Shown one piece after another: positions 10,129 through 21,991 of a stretch of 64,000 nt of DNA. The stretch covers positions 1,914,845 to 1,978,844 of the forward strand of contig RPFO01000156.1 of the NCBI GenBank assembly GCA_009746045.1. Reading direction: 5' to 3'. Every line of letters starts with the position of its first letter. Position 1 is the stretch's first letter. The translations under genes were made by a program, and so were the position numbers. The notes under the pieces are model-generated. The model had not been told where the DNA came from, searched no databases, and saw nothing but the letters and a program-made list of their open reading frames with translations. Source of the DNA: Mesostigma viride (Eukaryota > Streptophyta > Mesostigmatophyceae > Mesostigmatales > Mesostigmataceae).

Positions 10129-13100
10129 ATGGACGTAGGTAAAAACTTGGCATCGCAGTTCAGGTGGCGCGTCGACAACGTGATCAGCAACTATGGTCCG
10201 AGTAGTGACGTCGTGCGTTTGTACTCTCCTATCTTCAAATGTGCGGGTATATCATGGTAAGTGCGTCTGTGGCATGATTTGACGCGAATAAATTGGTTCG
10301 TTATTATTAATCATCGCATATTTAATGTTGCATCGACATGCTGGGAGGATCAGAATCAGCTATATATTGACGCTGATATGTGATGGTTGGGCATGCCCAC
10401 GAGCAAGAAAAGAAGTGGTCTATGCGTCCGCTCAACGTCGATAAGCGGAACGAATCCGCATTGCAGGCGAAGGAGGATCACAAGTGCATAGATGGAGGCA
10501 TGCATGTAAATCTATCTGCGAGGCTGGAGGCCGACACACGAGTCTCACGTCGTGTTCATTCTCAGCCATGCTATTGGCCAAGGCTGTTTCTCATTTCCGA
10601 AAAATCTGAATCATTTTTGCGGATTTTGTGTGCGGCCACTCAGGATTTTTTGGGAAAAAATGCCCCGCAGCTGGGGTTGCTTTCGAGTTTTGCAAGCTTT
10701 CTTGACGCAGTGTTTGCCATGGAAAGGGACGTTGACAGGATCATGCTTTCCATGGCTTTCCTGCATGCATAGCGTATGCATGCAGGATCGAGTCAGGGAA
10801 GGTCCTTTGGACTTTGGCTATCAGCATCCCCGGGTAAATTAACATTTATTACAAGTAAACCTCGGTGCACACTCCGACGTCACGCATATGCAGGTACATT
10901 CAGCTCAGCCTTCTACACGGGGAAGAGAGTGGTGACCGCACAATTGCTGTTTATTTAGCGCCGAAGAACGCAAACCAGCTGTTCAATGGGTGGCCAACTC
11001 CCGACGTGAAGTACACCTTGACAATCGAGAACCAGGTTGATGTCACTCGCTCCATCGTCCGCGGTAAGCAATACTGTGTACATGTCTTGTAGTTCTTTAC
11101 ATCATCTTCGTACGTGCCACTATATGCTGTGTAGCGCATATTATGGCTCCTTGCTTTTCAGATCACCACAACTCAAAGAATCAGCTATGTCAGGAGCATA
11201 CTGATTTGCAGGTCCGTTAAAAAATAGGCTCCTCTTCGTGCAAACAGCCTTGATCGGCAATTAAGATGCCATCATGTTAAGCTTTGTTTACACCATTTTC
11301 CCCTTGTCAATGACAGCCCCGGGCTGACAGCAAGACAGCCAGAAAAGCCCGTCGTTATATTGAATGTGATCTCCTATGCACCTTACAACACGACACTGCT
11401 ACTTTGTGTGCCAGAAGTTTCAGGTGAGCGCATGCAGGTATCCATGCATGACATGCCCTGACCGTACTTAGTTGCCGTGTCTTGCGTGTCAGTGTCCCCA
11501 GACCCCAAGTGAAAAGTCTCTTTTCATCTACTGCCAGTTGTTGCCTTACTAGTAGGCTTAGCCTGCTCCTTGTCACAGCAAAAAGATGCTTCATTGAAGG
11601 CTATGGGTTCCAAACCTTGATCCGTTGAAAGCATGGCGACAAGCGGAGAACCTTGTGTGCGAAACACACTGTTGATTGTATGCTACTCCTGGTGGGGTCT
11701 GGTGTCTGTGGGTATTGTGCACAGAGAGCATCCATACATTTGACAAGGCTGGGGAAGGCTGGGGCTTTAAAAATCTTTTGAAACTGGAGCAAGTGCGTGA
11801 AGGAGGCTTCCTGAAAGACGATGCCAGCATCATCATTACTGCCGAGATCTTCAGCTGCAGGCTGCAGCCGACAGCTTTACTATTCCCGTATCCTTCTTTC
11901 AGCTTTAAGAGTAATTTGGTTTGTCAGCCACTTTACTTTTCATTTGAGCTCAACCACCAATGGCTACGTAGCAACTGACAAATGCTTCTACCGTGCACAT
12001 ACGCACAGCACCACTGGCTGGTCAGTGCGAACAGCATGCCCCTCCCTTACCCCCCATTTCCCTTGCAGCCATGATGGAGTAGGAGCAATAAAATTGAAGT
12101 TAGGGATCCTTGTCGACGTTAGGTGTCAGCGCGCTGCGCTTTTGAGCCTGCTACCCCAGTTCAAGTCCCTGCAACAATCCATTCTATGTTACCAGGATGC
12201 CTACATGTAGAGTAATATGTGCCACAGAAAGTAGTGAGATAGCTTTGGATGTATTTATGTGGATTATTGACAGTGTAGTTTCAGCTGGCTGTAGTTGGTG
12301 GTAATTTTGCATAGATCTAGTCCTATATATAAAACCTAAGCAGCAATGGTTTTGTGGCGTGTGCATACTAGATACATGGGTGACATGGCGGCATGTGGAT
12401 CCTGCTAGTTGGCAGGTGATTGGCCAGGTATGCATATTTCTAAAGGTCTCACTGTATTGTCTATGACTTTGCCATGCAATAAGATAGGTACTAGAAACTC
12501 GCATGAAACTTGGCATCGTTGCCAGCCACTGTTGACTGCCAGTGCGGCAGGCATGCTGTGCCATGTGTGGCCATGCCAACACGGCACCTGGAGTATCAAG
12601 TCTGCGGTTGCTGCCAGCTTGCGGTTAGTAGGGCATGCACTAATGCCCCCCTCTATGTATTTCGTATCAATGCTTGCCTTTTATACAGCATGCAAGGGCC
12701 TGCTGAAGGAGGGTGAGATGGAGATATCTTGCATGATGATGCCCCTATAACGCCTTGATAGTATTACATCGCTTTGCTAGGGTGACCCTGGGGACTTTGG
12801 GATGACTTGGTTGCTGGCGGGGAGTTTACTGGGAGGGTTGCGGGGGATTGGAGTCACTTTGCGAAAGCATATTAGTTCATCCTGAGGCAGCGATCATATA
12901 GCCTAAGCAACCATCCTGCGTAAACCAGGCATGCCTGCTTCATGTGACGTTGTATCCGGGTAGGTTAGTGCATGAGGATCACCCAGCGCTATGCACTTTG
13001 CTTTTCTTCCGGGATCCGTAGTTTGCTCTTCATGTTGTGCACGCGTTGCGCTTTTATGTCCAGTCCAGTTCATGGCATCTGCCTGCATCATCCTTAACTT

Positions 13101-13941
13101 GGTCAATTGGCCTGGTTTCTTCCCTTCCTGGCAAGCTCGATCGGGGGCCACATTTTCTGTGCTGCTTCTTGTTCATGTTGCAGCTATGGTTCCAACAAGG
13201 AGACAGGATATGTGGGCCTCAAGGCGCAAAGCACCATATGGGTGGCCAACCCTCTGCTGCAGTCTCTCTACCATATTCCCTACCTCCAACGAGTAAGGGT
13301 TTGCTGCATGGCATGCCTCTCTGTGCAAATCAAATTTCTCCGCTCACAATTGATGCAGATGCTTGGTTGAAAACAAGCATTTTTTGTTTTGCTAAGTAAT
13401 AATTGGCGAACATATTCTCCATGCGAACATATTCTTAGCCTTCACCCTACAGCTTCTGGTTGCAACAAAAGTGTGTTTTATTGCTTTAGCATAACGTATG
13501 TACAATGTACGTTAAAATCGAACTGTGACAATGTCAGGGTTTTCAGAGGATGCCACTGTGGCAGGCAGTGCACATGATTTTGGATTCAAGCTGCGGTTGT
13601 ACGCTCGAATTTATATGAGAAGTCAGGAGTGTAAAGCGCTCGCCCTTTCAAATGATAAATTAGCCCTGGCTCTTAGTTTTTGTGGAGCTTATTCTTTTTT
13701 TCTGAGATATTTTTGGTTGCCATACAGCTTTGGGCAAATGAGGCTGCTGCCTTCATTTGTTCGATCACGGATCATTCAGCAGGACTAGGTCACTAGGGTA
13801 GTCTGCATGCATAATTCTGATAGTTAGGATCAAAAATGCAAACATCGCAAGCGTTTCCCTGAAACATGAGCAAATACAGTTATAGCCGGAATCTTCTCAT
13901 GTTGAGGATTAATATCAGCCAGCAGCCAGCAAATTCGTTGA

Positions 13942-14125
13942 CACGACCTCTTCATTGATTACTGTTTAAACTTTATTTTGCAACGTAGGCTTTGTTGGTT
14001 GTTAGTATCTGGCACGCACTTACTACTGTTAACACGACTTCTGCATTGATCGCTACTTATACTTTATTTTGCAAACGTAGGCTTTGTTGGTTGTTAATAT
14101 CCGGTACTTACTTACTAGTTATCTA
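13942..14125. repeat. intronic tandem duplication, about 92 bp
   Basis: Two adjacent diverged copies share CACGACxTCTxCATTGAT, CTTTATTTTGCAA and CGTAGGCTTTGTTGG. It lies in an intron of the UBP-like gene. Confidence 0.6.
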
Positions 14126-16042
14126 CAAGCTAGTTTGCTTGCTAGTTTGCTTGCTTGTCTTTCCAGCCCCTTGCCTTCCTTTTATTTTCTTAGGACTGCG
14201 TGCCTCCTTGTGGCGATGGCACTGGGCTCGTGCAGCTAGGCCTTGCCCCACAAAACAGCTGATATCACCACATACTAGCCTAAATCCATGTGCATGCTCA
14301 TTTGCACGCAGGCGGTGTGCCGCACCCCCATCACCGAGGTTGAGAGTGAGGCGAGCCGCGTCATGCTGGAGCTACAGCGCCTGTTTTGCCACATGCTGGT
14401 CCAGGACGGCAGCGTAGACACCAAGGACCTGCTCAAGTCCCTTGGGTGGGGTGGTGGTCAGAAGCAGCCTCAGCCCTTGGGGGAATTCTGCCACAGCCTG
14501 TTCCAGAAGATGGAGGAGAAGTCAAAGGTGCAGTATTAGAAGGTCTGATGCTGGCAATACCCTGACTGAGGTCGCTGTTATGGTCAAGCCACCACCCCCA
14601 TGCAGTCCTTGTATGAAATCAAGAATGAAGGGATCGTGTAGCCTGTTGGGCTAGCGAGACTGATTTGGCTTCTTGCATGCCTAATCGGCTGGAGGACTAA
14701 CCCTGTATATTATGTGACATCCTCTTGACATGTGCCTGCATCTGCGGGTTTGTAAATGAGACAGGGCACCGCGGTGGAAGGCACCACCAGGAGGCTCTTT
14801 GAAGGCCAGTCGTACAACAACAGCAGGAGTGCGGGCCTGGATAATGCTGGCAGCTGCCTCGAGAATTTCTACACCCTGAAGCTGGATGTCCAGGGCTGCA
14901 AGGACATCTATGCATCATTGGACTAGTACATCACACAGGTTCAACTGGTGGAAGGCGTCAAGGCGCCTGAAAGCTGCGGCCCTGAGGTTTGTAGGCACCA
15001 ATAATGGAGGCATGGTGAATCGGGTTAGGAAGCGGATACGCTCGCTGTCATCTTATCATGACCAATGCAGCAAATCAGGTAATAAAATATTAGCTCTCTA
15101 TTCCAGCCATTTGCCCAATATCACTGTTCACAGTGAGGATGCACGCGTGAGAGTTCACAAACTGATCTGCATCAAAAAGAAACAAACAGTCAGGAATGTT
15201 CTCTAAAGATGAATTAGTGGGAGTTGTTGTTCGCATGTGTGTTAATCCTGTTGTTATACCTTTCTGTACATGCACATGGAGAGACAAAGTACCAAAAGTA
15301 TCGAGAGAGAATGCAAAGTTCCAAATGCATGGATGACCATGTTTGCATTTTTGTTTTGGTTGAATATACTATGTACTAGTAGAGTATAAACATATATATG
15401 ATATTCTGTGGTGGGTGTCTGGCAAGCCGTGTTTGGCAGTCCTCACTGCTTCCCACCCCACGCACCCGGGTCAAGCGCACGCCTTTCACCATCACTGGCA
15501 CTGCCAGTCTGCCACTATCTCATCTTCCATAACCCCCCTCCGTGTCTCAGCAACTTCTTCAACTGCGACCCAGAGTGGCTGGCCTCTTAGGCTTCCAGGG
15601 TGTTTATTATGCTCTACCTGTAGTAGTATATATTCTACGGGGTCATAGATTGTATTCTACCAATAGTATTATATATTGTACGGGATAGCGTATATACTCT
15701 ACAGGATCATAGATGCAGGAGAGTGGGAGGAAATGGTATGAGGGCCTTGGCTGACGTCTTCTTGCAGGCGTCTAGCTCCCTGCTGGGAATGAGCTAGCCA
15801 GTGTTTTCTTGCGCTCGGCTTACTAGCATTTGCTGCTATCACATGCATCCTGCCCATGTAACATGGCTTCCTCCGCTTCGTCCCTTGGTACACTACCCAG
15901 GTTCAGAAAGAGTGCATCTCACTCAAGGACCTCCCCCCAGTGCTGATGCTTCAGCGGAATCCGTCTGAGTCCACCTCTGGGTCAGACACACAGGACAAGG
16001 TGGGTGTGCTTGTGATCGAATGGCATACGCAGTGCAGTATGT

Positions 16043-16108
16043 TTCGAAGCCTGCCATCAGTATATGTCGAAGCCTGCCATCAGTATATTTCGAAGCCTGC
16101 CATGCGCA
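16043..16108. repeat. 23-bp minisatellite in intron
   Basis: About two and a half tandem copies of CGAAGCCTGCCATCAGTATA plus three bases. It lies between the 15901-15999 and 16432-16541 exons. Confidence 0.7.
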
Positions 16109-18902
16109 TCAAGGAGCATGCCTGTTCCTTTACTAACAATAAATCTAGATCATGGAATATTAGATGGAATGACCGCAAGGAATTTTTGCACGAGTTTCGA
16201 TGCCAATGCCTAGCTACTAACATTGCATAGCGGGTGAGAAACCGCTGAATTGATGCTACTATGTTCTAAGCCGTTTGAACTAGTGCAATGGATCGAGCGG
16301 AGGTAGTGACACCCTTGCGTGTGATTAGCACAGTACAGTAGCATCTAGGGATATAATATAGGGATATAACCAGCCTGTACCTGGTTTCACAACACTATGT
16401 CACCCGTTTTCCTGTAATCACCCCGTGCCAGGCTGAGGACCGCTTCGAGTTCCCCCTGGAGCTTGACCTGGACGTTGAGGGGCGCAAGTATCTCTCCAAG
16501 GACGCGGATGCCAGCGTGCGCAACCTGTACGAGCTGCACAGGTGCGGTGCCTGTGCTACACAGTATAGTTTGACTGGATGTTGGTTACCATGATAGACTT
16601 GCGACCTGTACAAGTGCAGCCAAGGGACTGCTGGGCAGTATAAACGAGAGGCATGCTAACACGCCAGCTCTAGTGTGTCCACATTCCACAGGCTCTGACA
16701 GCATCTGGTGAGTCCAAGTGAAGGGTCCTTGCAGGGAGAATTTATGTATATATGACATTGGTCTGCTTCTGCCATCGAGGTGATGGTCCAGAGTTTCCCA
16801 GAACTCAGTTGTTGCTTAAGTATCTGCTGCCATCCCGCTGCTAAATAAATGCAGGGTTTGGTTTCGCCAAGTGGGACATTAATAAGCTTGATTGCCTGCT
16901 TATAGAAGACATTATTGTCTTGTTGATCATCTCATCTGATTCTCTGGAATTCTTGCAGCTAGGCTGATGTTTTTTTGCTAATCTCCTGTTGCTATGTCAT
17001 CAGTCGCATCGAACAGTCTTCTTCACATGAAGACCTGAGAAGAGCGCACTGGTCAGGGACGGCATATTACAGAGCAGTTGAAACATTGAGGCCACGGCCT
17101 TCAGTAGGGGCTGATGGCATTTATTTGTGACATGCTAGAATACTGTTCCAAGGCTTCGCTGCATGATCTATCCATTACAGATGATATGCCTTATGTGAAT
17201 GCCGGCCATATCGGCCTTGCTTATTGACACTGTTTTTGTCAGCGTTTTTGTCAAGAAGTCGACTGCGGGCGGCTGCATTGTGTTCATCCGGCCCAACCTG
17301 GGCGACCAGTGGCTCAAGTTCGATGACGAGCGGGTGACCAAGGAGCCTGCTGATGCGGTCATCAAGGAGCAGTACGGTGGAGGGTCTAAGGTGAATGGCC
17401 TGCCCAGGACTGCTGTTTCCTTTACTCAGATCTTGGCTTTGCCTGGTGTTCTGACAGTAGCAGTAAGTTGGCCGCTCTGTTGATTCTAGCTGGTTTGGGT
17501 GAATAGAACCTGCATCCGCTTGATATGGCTTTCGTTGATGCTTTTGATTTTCGGTAGCACCTGCAGGTACATATGTACAGTCACTGCCCAACTCATCCAC
17601 CAGTTGTTACATATGTTCCCCTTAAATGTTTGGTGTTTGGTGTGTCGTCCGGTAATGGTGATGTGGTTGAAAACTAATTATTATTGGTCTTGCTATGGAC
17701 TTTGCACTGATTTGGCACTAAGCTGTTGGCTGGCTTCTATATTGTACCATGGAAGCTATGTGTGATGTTTTCTTGCCAGTGATTAATATAAGGTTGGCCA
17801 TTTATTAGTCGCATGGTGTTTCAAATGTAGCGAGTCATGTAAGCAGCCTGTCTGTTGCAGCCTCTTATTCCTGGCCAAGAATAAAATTCAGGTTGTAGCG
17901 CGGCCATAGCAGGTGTCCCTGTGTAGTACGGCTGCTTTGTGCTGCTGCAACTGTGCCCATTTCTTCTCAGCCTATGCAGATGGATATGCTACTTCTGAAG
18001 TGTATGCTATAGCAAGCACATGTTCCTTGTGCATCCCTGCATCACAAGCTTGTCATGGTAGGTGGTAATTTGTGTAAGTGCCTACTTCTTGGTCTTTAAC
18101 CATCACATTTGCAGCCGACTTCATTCTTAATGTTGTTACTAGTAAGACCAGTTCTTAACTGATTCCGGTAAAATATGTCGCTGATTGGCAAACATCCATT
18201 GTTTTTCTTTCCATTTGGATTATTTAGTGAGCGCTATAATGGTAGAGAAAATGCAGGCTCTATGATAGCTGATGGGTTATACTGAGACCTAGAGGCACTG
18301 GTCATTTAATGCCACGAATCTGGTCGCACTGCACTGTATCAGACTGTCCCATTATGTGCTTGGATGGCTGCAGCTAATTCTGTTTGCTTCACCCTTAGTC
18401 CATTTTTTCTTGCTGGCATGATCCCCCCCTCGCCCACATCTTACCAGGCCTCAACGGTGCAGATGCTGGTGTATGTGCGCAAAAGCGACAAGCACTACGT
18501 CATGTGTCCTGTGAGCAAGGAGGACTTGGCACCCCATGTGCAGGTAGGTGACAAAAGGGGCATCGGCTACGAGTTAAGCTGGGCACAGTGAATGCATAGT
18601 AGAGTAGGGCCCATGTGTGATACTGCAGTACAGGAAATTGGATTGCGTCAAAGTTGCAGCATTCAAACCCATTATAACCCTCGAGTCTCGTGAGCGGTAC
18701 ACCATGTACACTTTATATCCTGCAGTGTAAAAATAAGCTCTACTTGGGGCATAGATATACGACACACATGAAGAAGAGTTTTATATTGCATGTTTTCTGC
18801 AGTTATAACAAGAATGTAAGCAGTTGCAGTAGGATTTTATGATTGGCCTCAGGTATGGCTCTTGGCCTTTTAGTAGAGCTCTGCATCTTTCGTTGTCACT
18901 GG

Positions 18903-19799
18903 GCCAAACAATGCCTTGGAACTAAGACTATACATTGCCTCCAAAATGCTCTTATGCAAGCCTTGCCCAAGTTTAAAGGGGACTCTGACTAACACCTTGA
19001 CTTTTTTCGATTCCCTGTTTTCCACACCATCAATGTTCATTCTTATCGGTGGGTTAATGGCTGCAAATAATGCTTTATGTGACACTTGTGGTAGCCGTGT
19101 AGAGATCCTGGATCAGGCGCTGAATGCAGCCAACGACTCCTGCATGCATTCCGTTGAAGACTATAACAGCGAAACTTTAATGTTTTCATGCTGTGTGTGC
19201 TTTCAGGAACAACTGGCACGCGAACGTCCCAAGATACATGACGCGGCGGCGGGGCACACACACATCATGGTGAGGGTGGGTACACGAACGAATAGGTAGG
19301 GCAGAGCAGTGCGCGGATGTTCTCCACTTTTGACGTCATGTGTTAAACTCTGTAATCGTAATCTACTTTGATCAGCTTGCTATACGCAACATAGCGCTAC
19401 CAACATGTTGGCTTTTTTGTTTATGTTTTATTTTATTTATTTTTATTTAGAATACGTACTCTGGAGACAACCGATTACACCCGTTCACTCCCAAGAGTGA
19501 CTAGTCTTTATTGAAACAGTAAGTGAACTGGGCCATCATGAATGAATGGCAAGGTGGAACCGATTGACAATAAGTGTGTGCAGGCTTTTACAGTTGAGCC
19601 TAGCCACACCCTCAAAATCATTGTACAAGTCATTGTCAAGTTAGGCCAGTTCACCATGATGGGGCCCAGCACATGCCCCCTTGGTCCAATCTTGTCCCCA
19701 ACAGCAGCTAGGGTGGGTGGGTGGGAGCTGCAAAAAGGCCTCCCTACGTTCACCACACCACTCTCAGTACGGTGTGAAAATGAAAAACAAGGCACATGT
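18903..19799. repeat. direct duplication, left copy (UBP 3' region)
   Basis: This segment, which includes the last recognisable UBP exon (19207-19269) and a dispersed-repeat copy (19500-19790), recurs in the same orientation at 44107-44999 with scattered substitutions. Both copies end at the same bases, ACATGT. Here the next base starts an LTR; in the other copy the sequence goes on into CTCAAGGCGCC. Confidence 0.85.
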
Positions 19800-20452
19800 A
19801 GTTAGCATATTTAAATCACGAATGTTCTAGTTGGATGCAGGTTGAGGAGACCTTCCCAACGCCGTGCCAACCGCCTAGAACAGACGAGGGACTAGAAAGA
19901 TACCAGGTCCCGAAGTACTGCCGACCGGTGGGCGGTGGCGGTGCACTCTCACGGCACAGTGGACAGGACACGTGGCAGGCAGGGCCTGCACAGGCTTAGC
20001 CTGAACTATCACGTGACTGGGACACAGTATACTGAGGACGCAACGGTCCTGTGGCTAGTAGAAGCCAGTGGCCAGCCAGCAGGTCTGCAAGGATGTAACT
20101 CCATGCAGAACTGTGGCAGGTCCTGTGCTAACCTAGACACAGGATAGCCAGAGATTCCTGTGTGCTGCCTGCAACAAGGATGCAAGGCAGCGATACGGGG
20201 CTCTGGCAAGGTAGCGTTGCACAGCGTTGCTCATGACCGAGGAACAAGGATGGAACGAGGTTGCATATAGCTCGAGGCCCAACGAGGCAATGAGCGTCTT
20301 CACACACGAACCTTGGTCGTCACGACGAGTGGCGAGCCTATCGAGGGACGTAGGCCTGGTGTGAGGATAAAGGTTGCTAGCCAGCAGCCTAGGGTCATTC
20401 CAGCCAGCAAGACCAGGAGCTCACAAGCTCGCTTACGAGTTGCTGTGCAAAT
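19800..20452 (+). repeat. LTR of copia-like element, unit A (divergent)
   Basis: The segment begins AGTTAGCATATTT, directly after the duplicated host sequence, and is a diverged relative of the LTRs at 21319, 29293, 34801, 38749 and 43532. Shared blocks include GTGGACAGGACACGTGGCAGG, GCACAGGCTTAGCCTG and TCGTACTATTG just beyond its 3' end. The expected terminal GCTAACT has changed. Confidence 0.65.
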
Positions 20453-20481
20453 CGTACTATTGCCTTCCTTGCAAGTTTTAA

Positions 20482-21311
20482 TGTCTGGCTCATCGTCAAG
20501 CGGCAACGGTGCGGGTGAGACGAGTGAGCAGCGTGAGTCGCAAGCTTTCTATCCATACCGCAACCAAGCGAACGCCCCTACGTTCGTGCAAGCTGCCTTT
20601 GTTGCAAGGCACTTGGCAGAAGAGGGGTGGGTGGTGGTTTGTGGAGGAGGCAACAGGCCAGCGGCGGCGGACCCCATTGTACAGCGGGCTCTCGTCGTGA
20701 TATCCCCAGGCGAGGCAGGGCGGGTGGCGGTAGAGGAGCTGGTGCGTATACGAGACGCGCTAGCGGAGACTGCCAATAACGTGGAGGTAGCCTATCAGGG
20801 CGGCCATATCACAATCGCAGCTCTAGACCTAGCCAGGGAAGCGCTAAGCCAGATTGTGGCGACGGCGCTAGGTAGCACTAGACTGTTTAACTATTGGGTG
20901 TCGACAGCTGTGCTGGGGGAGGGGGTGCCGGACTCCGATATCATCCGGAACACCAGGGCTCGCGAGGTGGTAAACCCGTGGAGCACTGCCGAGGTATTTG
21001 CCCAAACCATTGAAAATCTGGTTTCTGTCCTTTTGCAAGAGTGGAGAGGTTACACAGACAGGTTTTATATTACCACCCAACCTTTCGGGGTATATTCCCC
21101 GCTCGACACTCCCAGACCAGAGACGACGTCGGGGTGGGGTCCAGAAGTCGAGATTGTCACCGGTGTCGAGAAGACGCCCGAGGACGTCCACTTTGAGTGG
21201 ACCGACAAGCCGGAGGGCTCTATAAAGCGCTCTGCCCAGCAAATCAACGAGGGCGACCGTCCTAGTCTTGTCCCTCACACGCTCACTGGAATCCCTATTA
21301 GCCGTTACTAG
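20482..21311 (+). CDS. retroelement ORF1, unit A (divergent subfamily)
   Basis: An ATG-started frame of 276 codons with no internal stop. It shares with the other ORF1 copies APTFVQAAFVARHLAEEGWV, EVAYQGGHITIAALDLAREA, the ITTQPFGVYSPLDTPR segment and RSAQQINEGD. After that it diverges and ends ISRY-stop where other copies continue for about 110 residues. It is the most distant copy, so it represents an older or separate subfamily. No known domain is recognised. Substitutions that keep the conserved blocks suggest that the protein was under selection. Confidence 0.6.
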
Positions 21312-21318
21312 ATGTGTG

Positions 21319-21965
21319 AGTTAGCATTTTGGGCAGCCAATATGCTAAGTGGATGCAGTTTGGAAAGACCTTTCCAATGCCGTGCTGACCGCCTGAAACA
21401 GACAAGGGACAAGAAAGATATGAGGTCCCGAAGTCCTACCCGTCCGCGGCCGGCAAGGGTGCGACCCTCTGGTGTTGTGGACAGGACACGTGGCAGGTTG
21501 TGCCTGCACAGGCTTAGCCTGTCCATCACGTGACTGTGGTCCACGTAGACCCGGGGGAGCAGCAGCCTGTGACTGGTGGGGTACTGGAGCTGGCACAGGA
21601 CTGCAAGGATACTAGTCCTTGCAGGCTTGTGACAAGTCCTGTACTTCCTAGGTTGCACGTGTCTAGGCAAATCCAACTCGTCCTGGCTCTGCACTGATGC
21701 CAGTGGACGTTGGGGATTTGCTAGCAAGCCTGCAACGTGCCTCGTCACGCCGATGGGAACGAGGAGCAACAAGGAGGGATATAGCTTGGTCATGGGGATG
21801 GCCAAGCTATCTAGGAAGGCAGACAGGCTGTTTGCCCGCTTGGACGTGGGAGTGACCATTGAGGTGTGGCTTGGTGACGGGCTAAAGGTTGCTGTCTCAC
21901 AGCACTTGGCTCAACACTACGTGGAAAGACCAGGAGCTCACACGCTCTGGGCTTTGTTGCTAACT
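21319..21965 (+). repeat. LTR, unit B (complete)
   Basis: The segment runs from AGTTAGCATTTTGGG to GCTAACT, so its ends are a 7-bp inverted repeat. A second short palindrome, TTAGCAT...ATGCTAA, lies at the 5' end. It is followed by CGTACTATTG, which is kept in most copies. LTR identity is inferred from repeated use at element starts and from polypurine tracts just before two copies. Confidence 0.65.
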
Positions 21966-21991
21966 CGTACTATTGGTTCGTGGCAGTTTTC

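Larger units (their letters stand above)
10129..19269 (+). pseudogene. UBP12/USP7-like ubiquitin protease, catalytically defective
   Basis: Exons seen: 10129-10256, 10894-11063, 11725-about 11860 (MATH domain); 13184-13292, 14312-14527, 14765-14986, 15901-15999, 16432-16541, 17243-17390, 18448-18543 (C19 peptidase) and 19207-19269 (start of the following ubiquitin-like region). All have GT...AG borders and, from 13184 on, phases that join without a shift. Family marks include TGYVGLK, DRFEFPLELDLD, NLGDQWLKFDDERVTKE and MLVYVR, closest to plant UBP12/13. Active members bind substrates through MATH and cleave ubiquitin in the nucleus and cytosol. Here the Cys box reads KAQSTIWVANPLLQ (Trp for Cys), the His box reads TAGGCIVFIRP (Cys for His), HDVQE is lost, and TAG interrupts at 14924-14926. 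It is a decayed paralogue or a pseudo-enzyme; no exons after 19269 were found. The donor of the third exon is unclear. Confidence 0.8.

Noticed and set aside
12155-12210. tRNA-like TTCAAGTCC box
   Set aside because: No matching acceptor stem or anticodon arm could be drawn around it.
14924-14926. TAG as a reassigned sense codon
   Set aside because: In ORF1 unit C a TAG replaces a conserved TGG (Trp) and in pol copy 1 TAG replaces other sense codons, and TAG is also used as a normal stop in this window; simple mutation is the better explanation.
16043-16108. CRISPR-like spaced repeats
   Set aside because: The units are directly adjacent without spacers, in a eukaryotic intron.
21308-21859. 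ORFs within the LTRs (also around 29246-29644, 38287-38538 and 43531-43809)
   Set aside because: They differ between LTR copies, are interrupted in most, and no protein-like conservation is seen.
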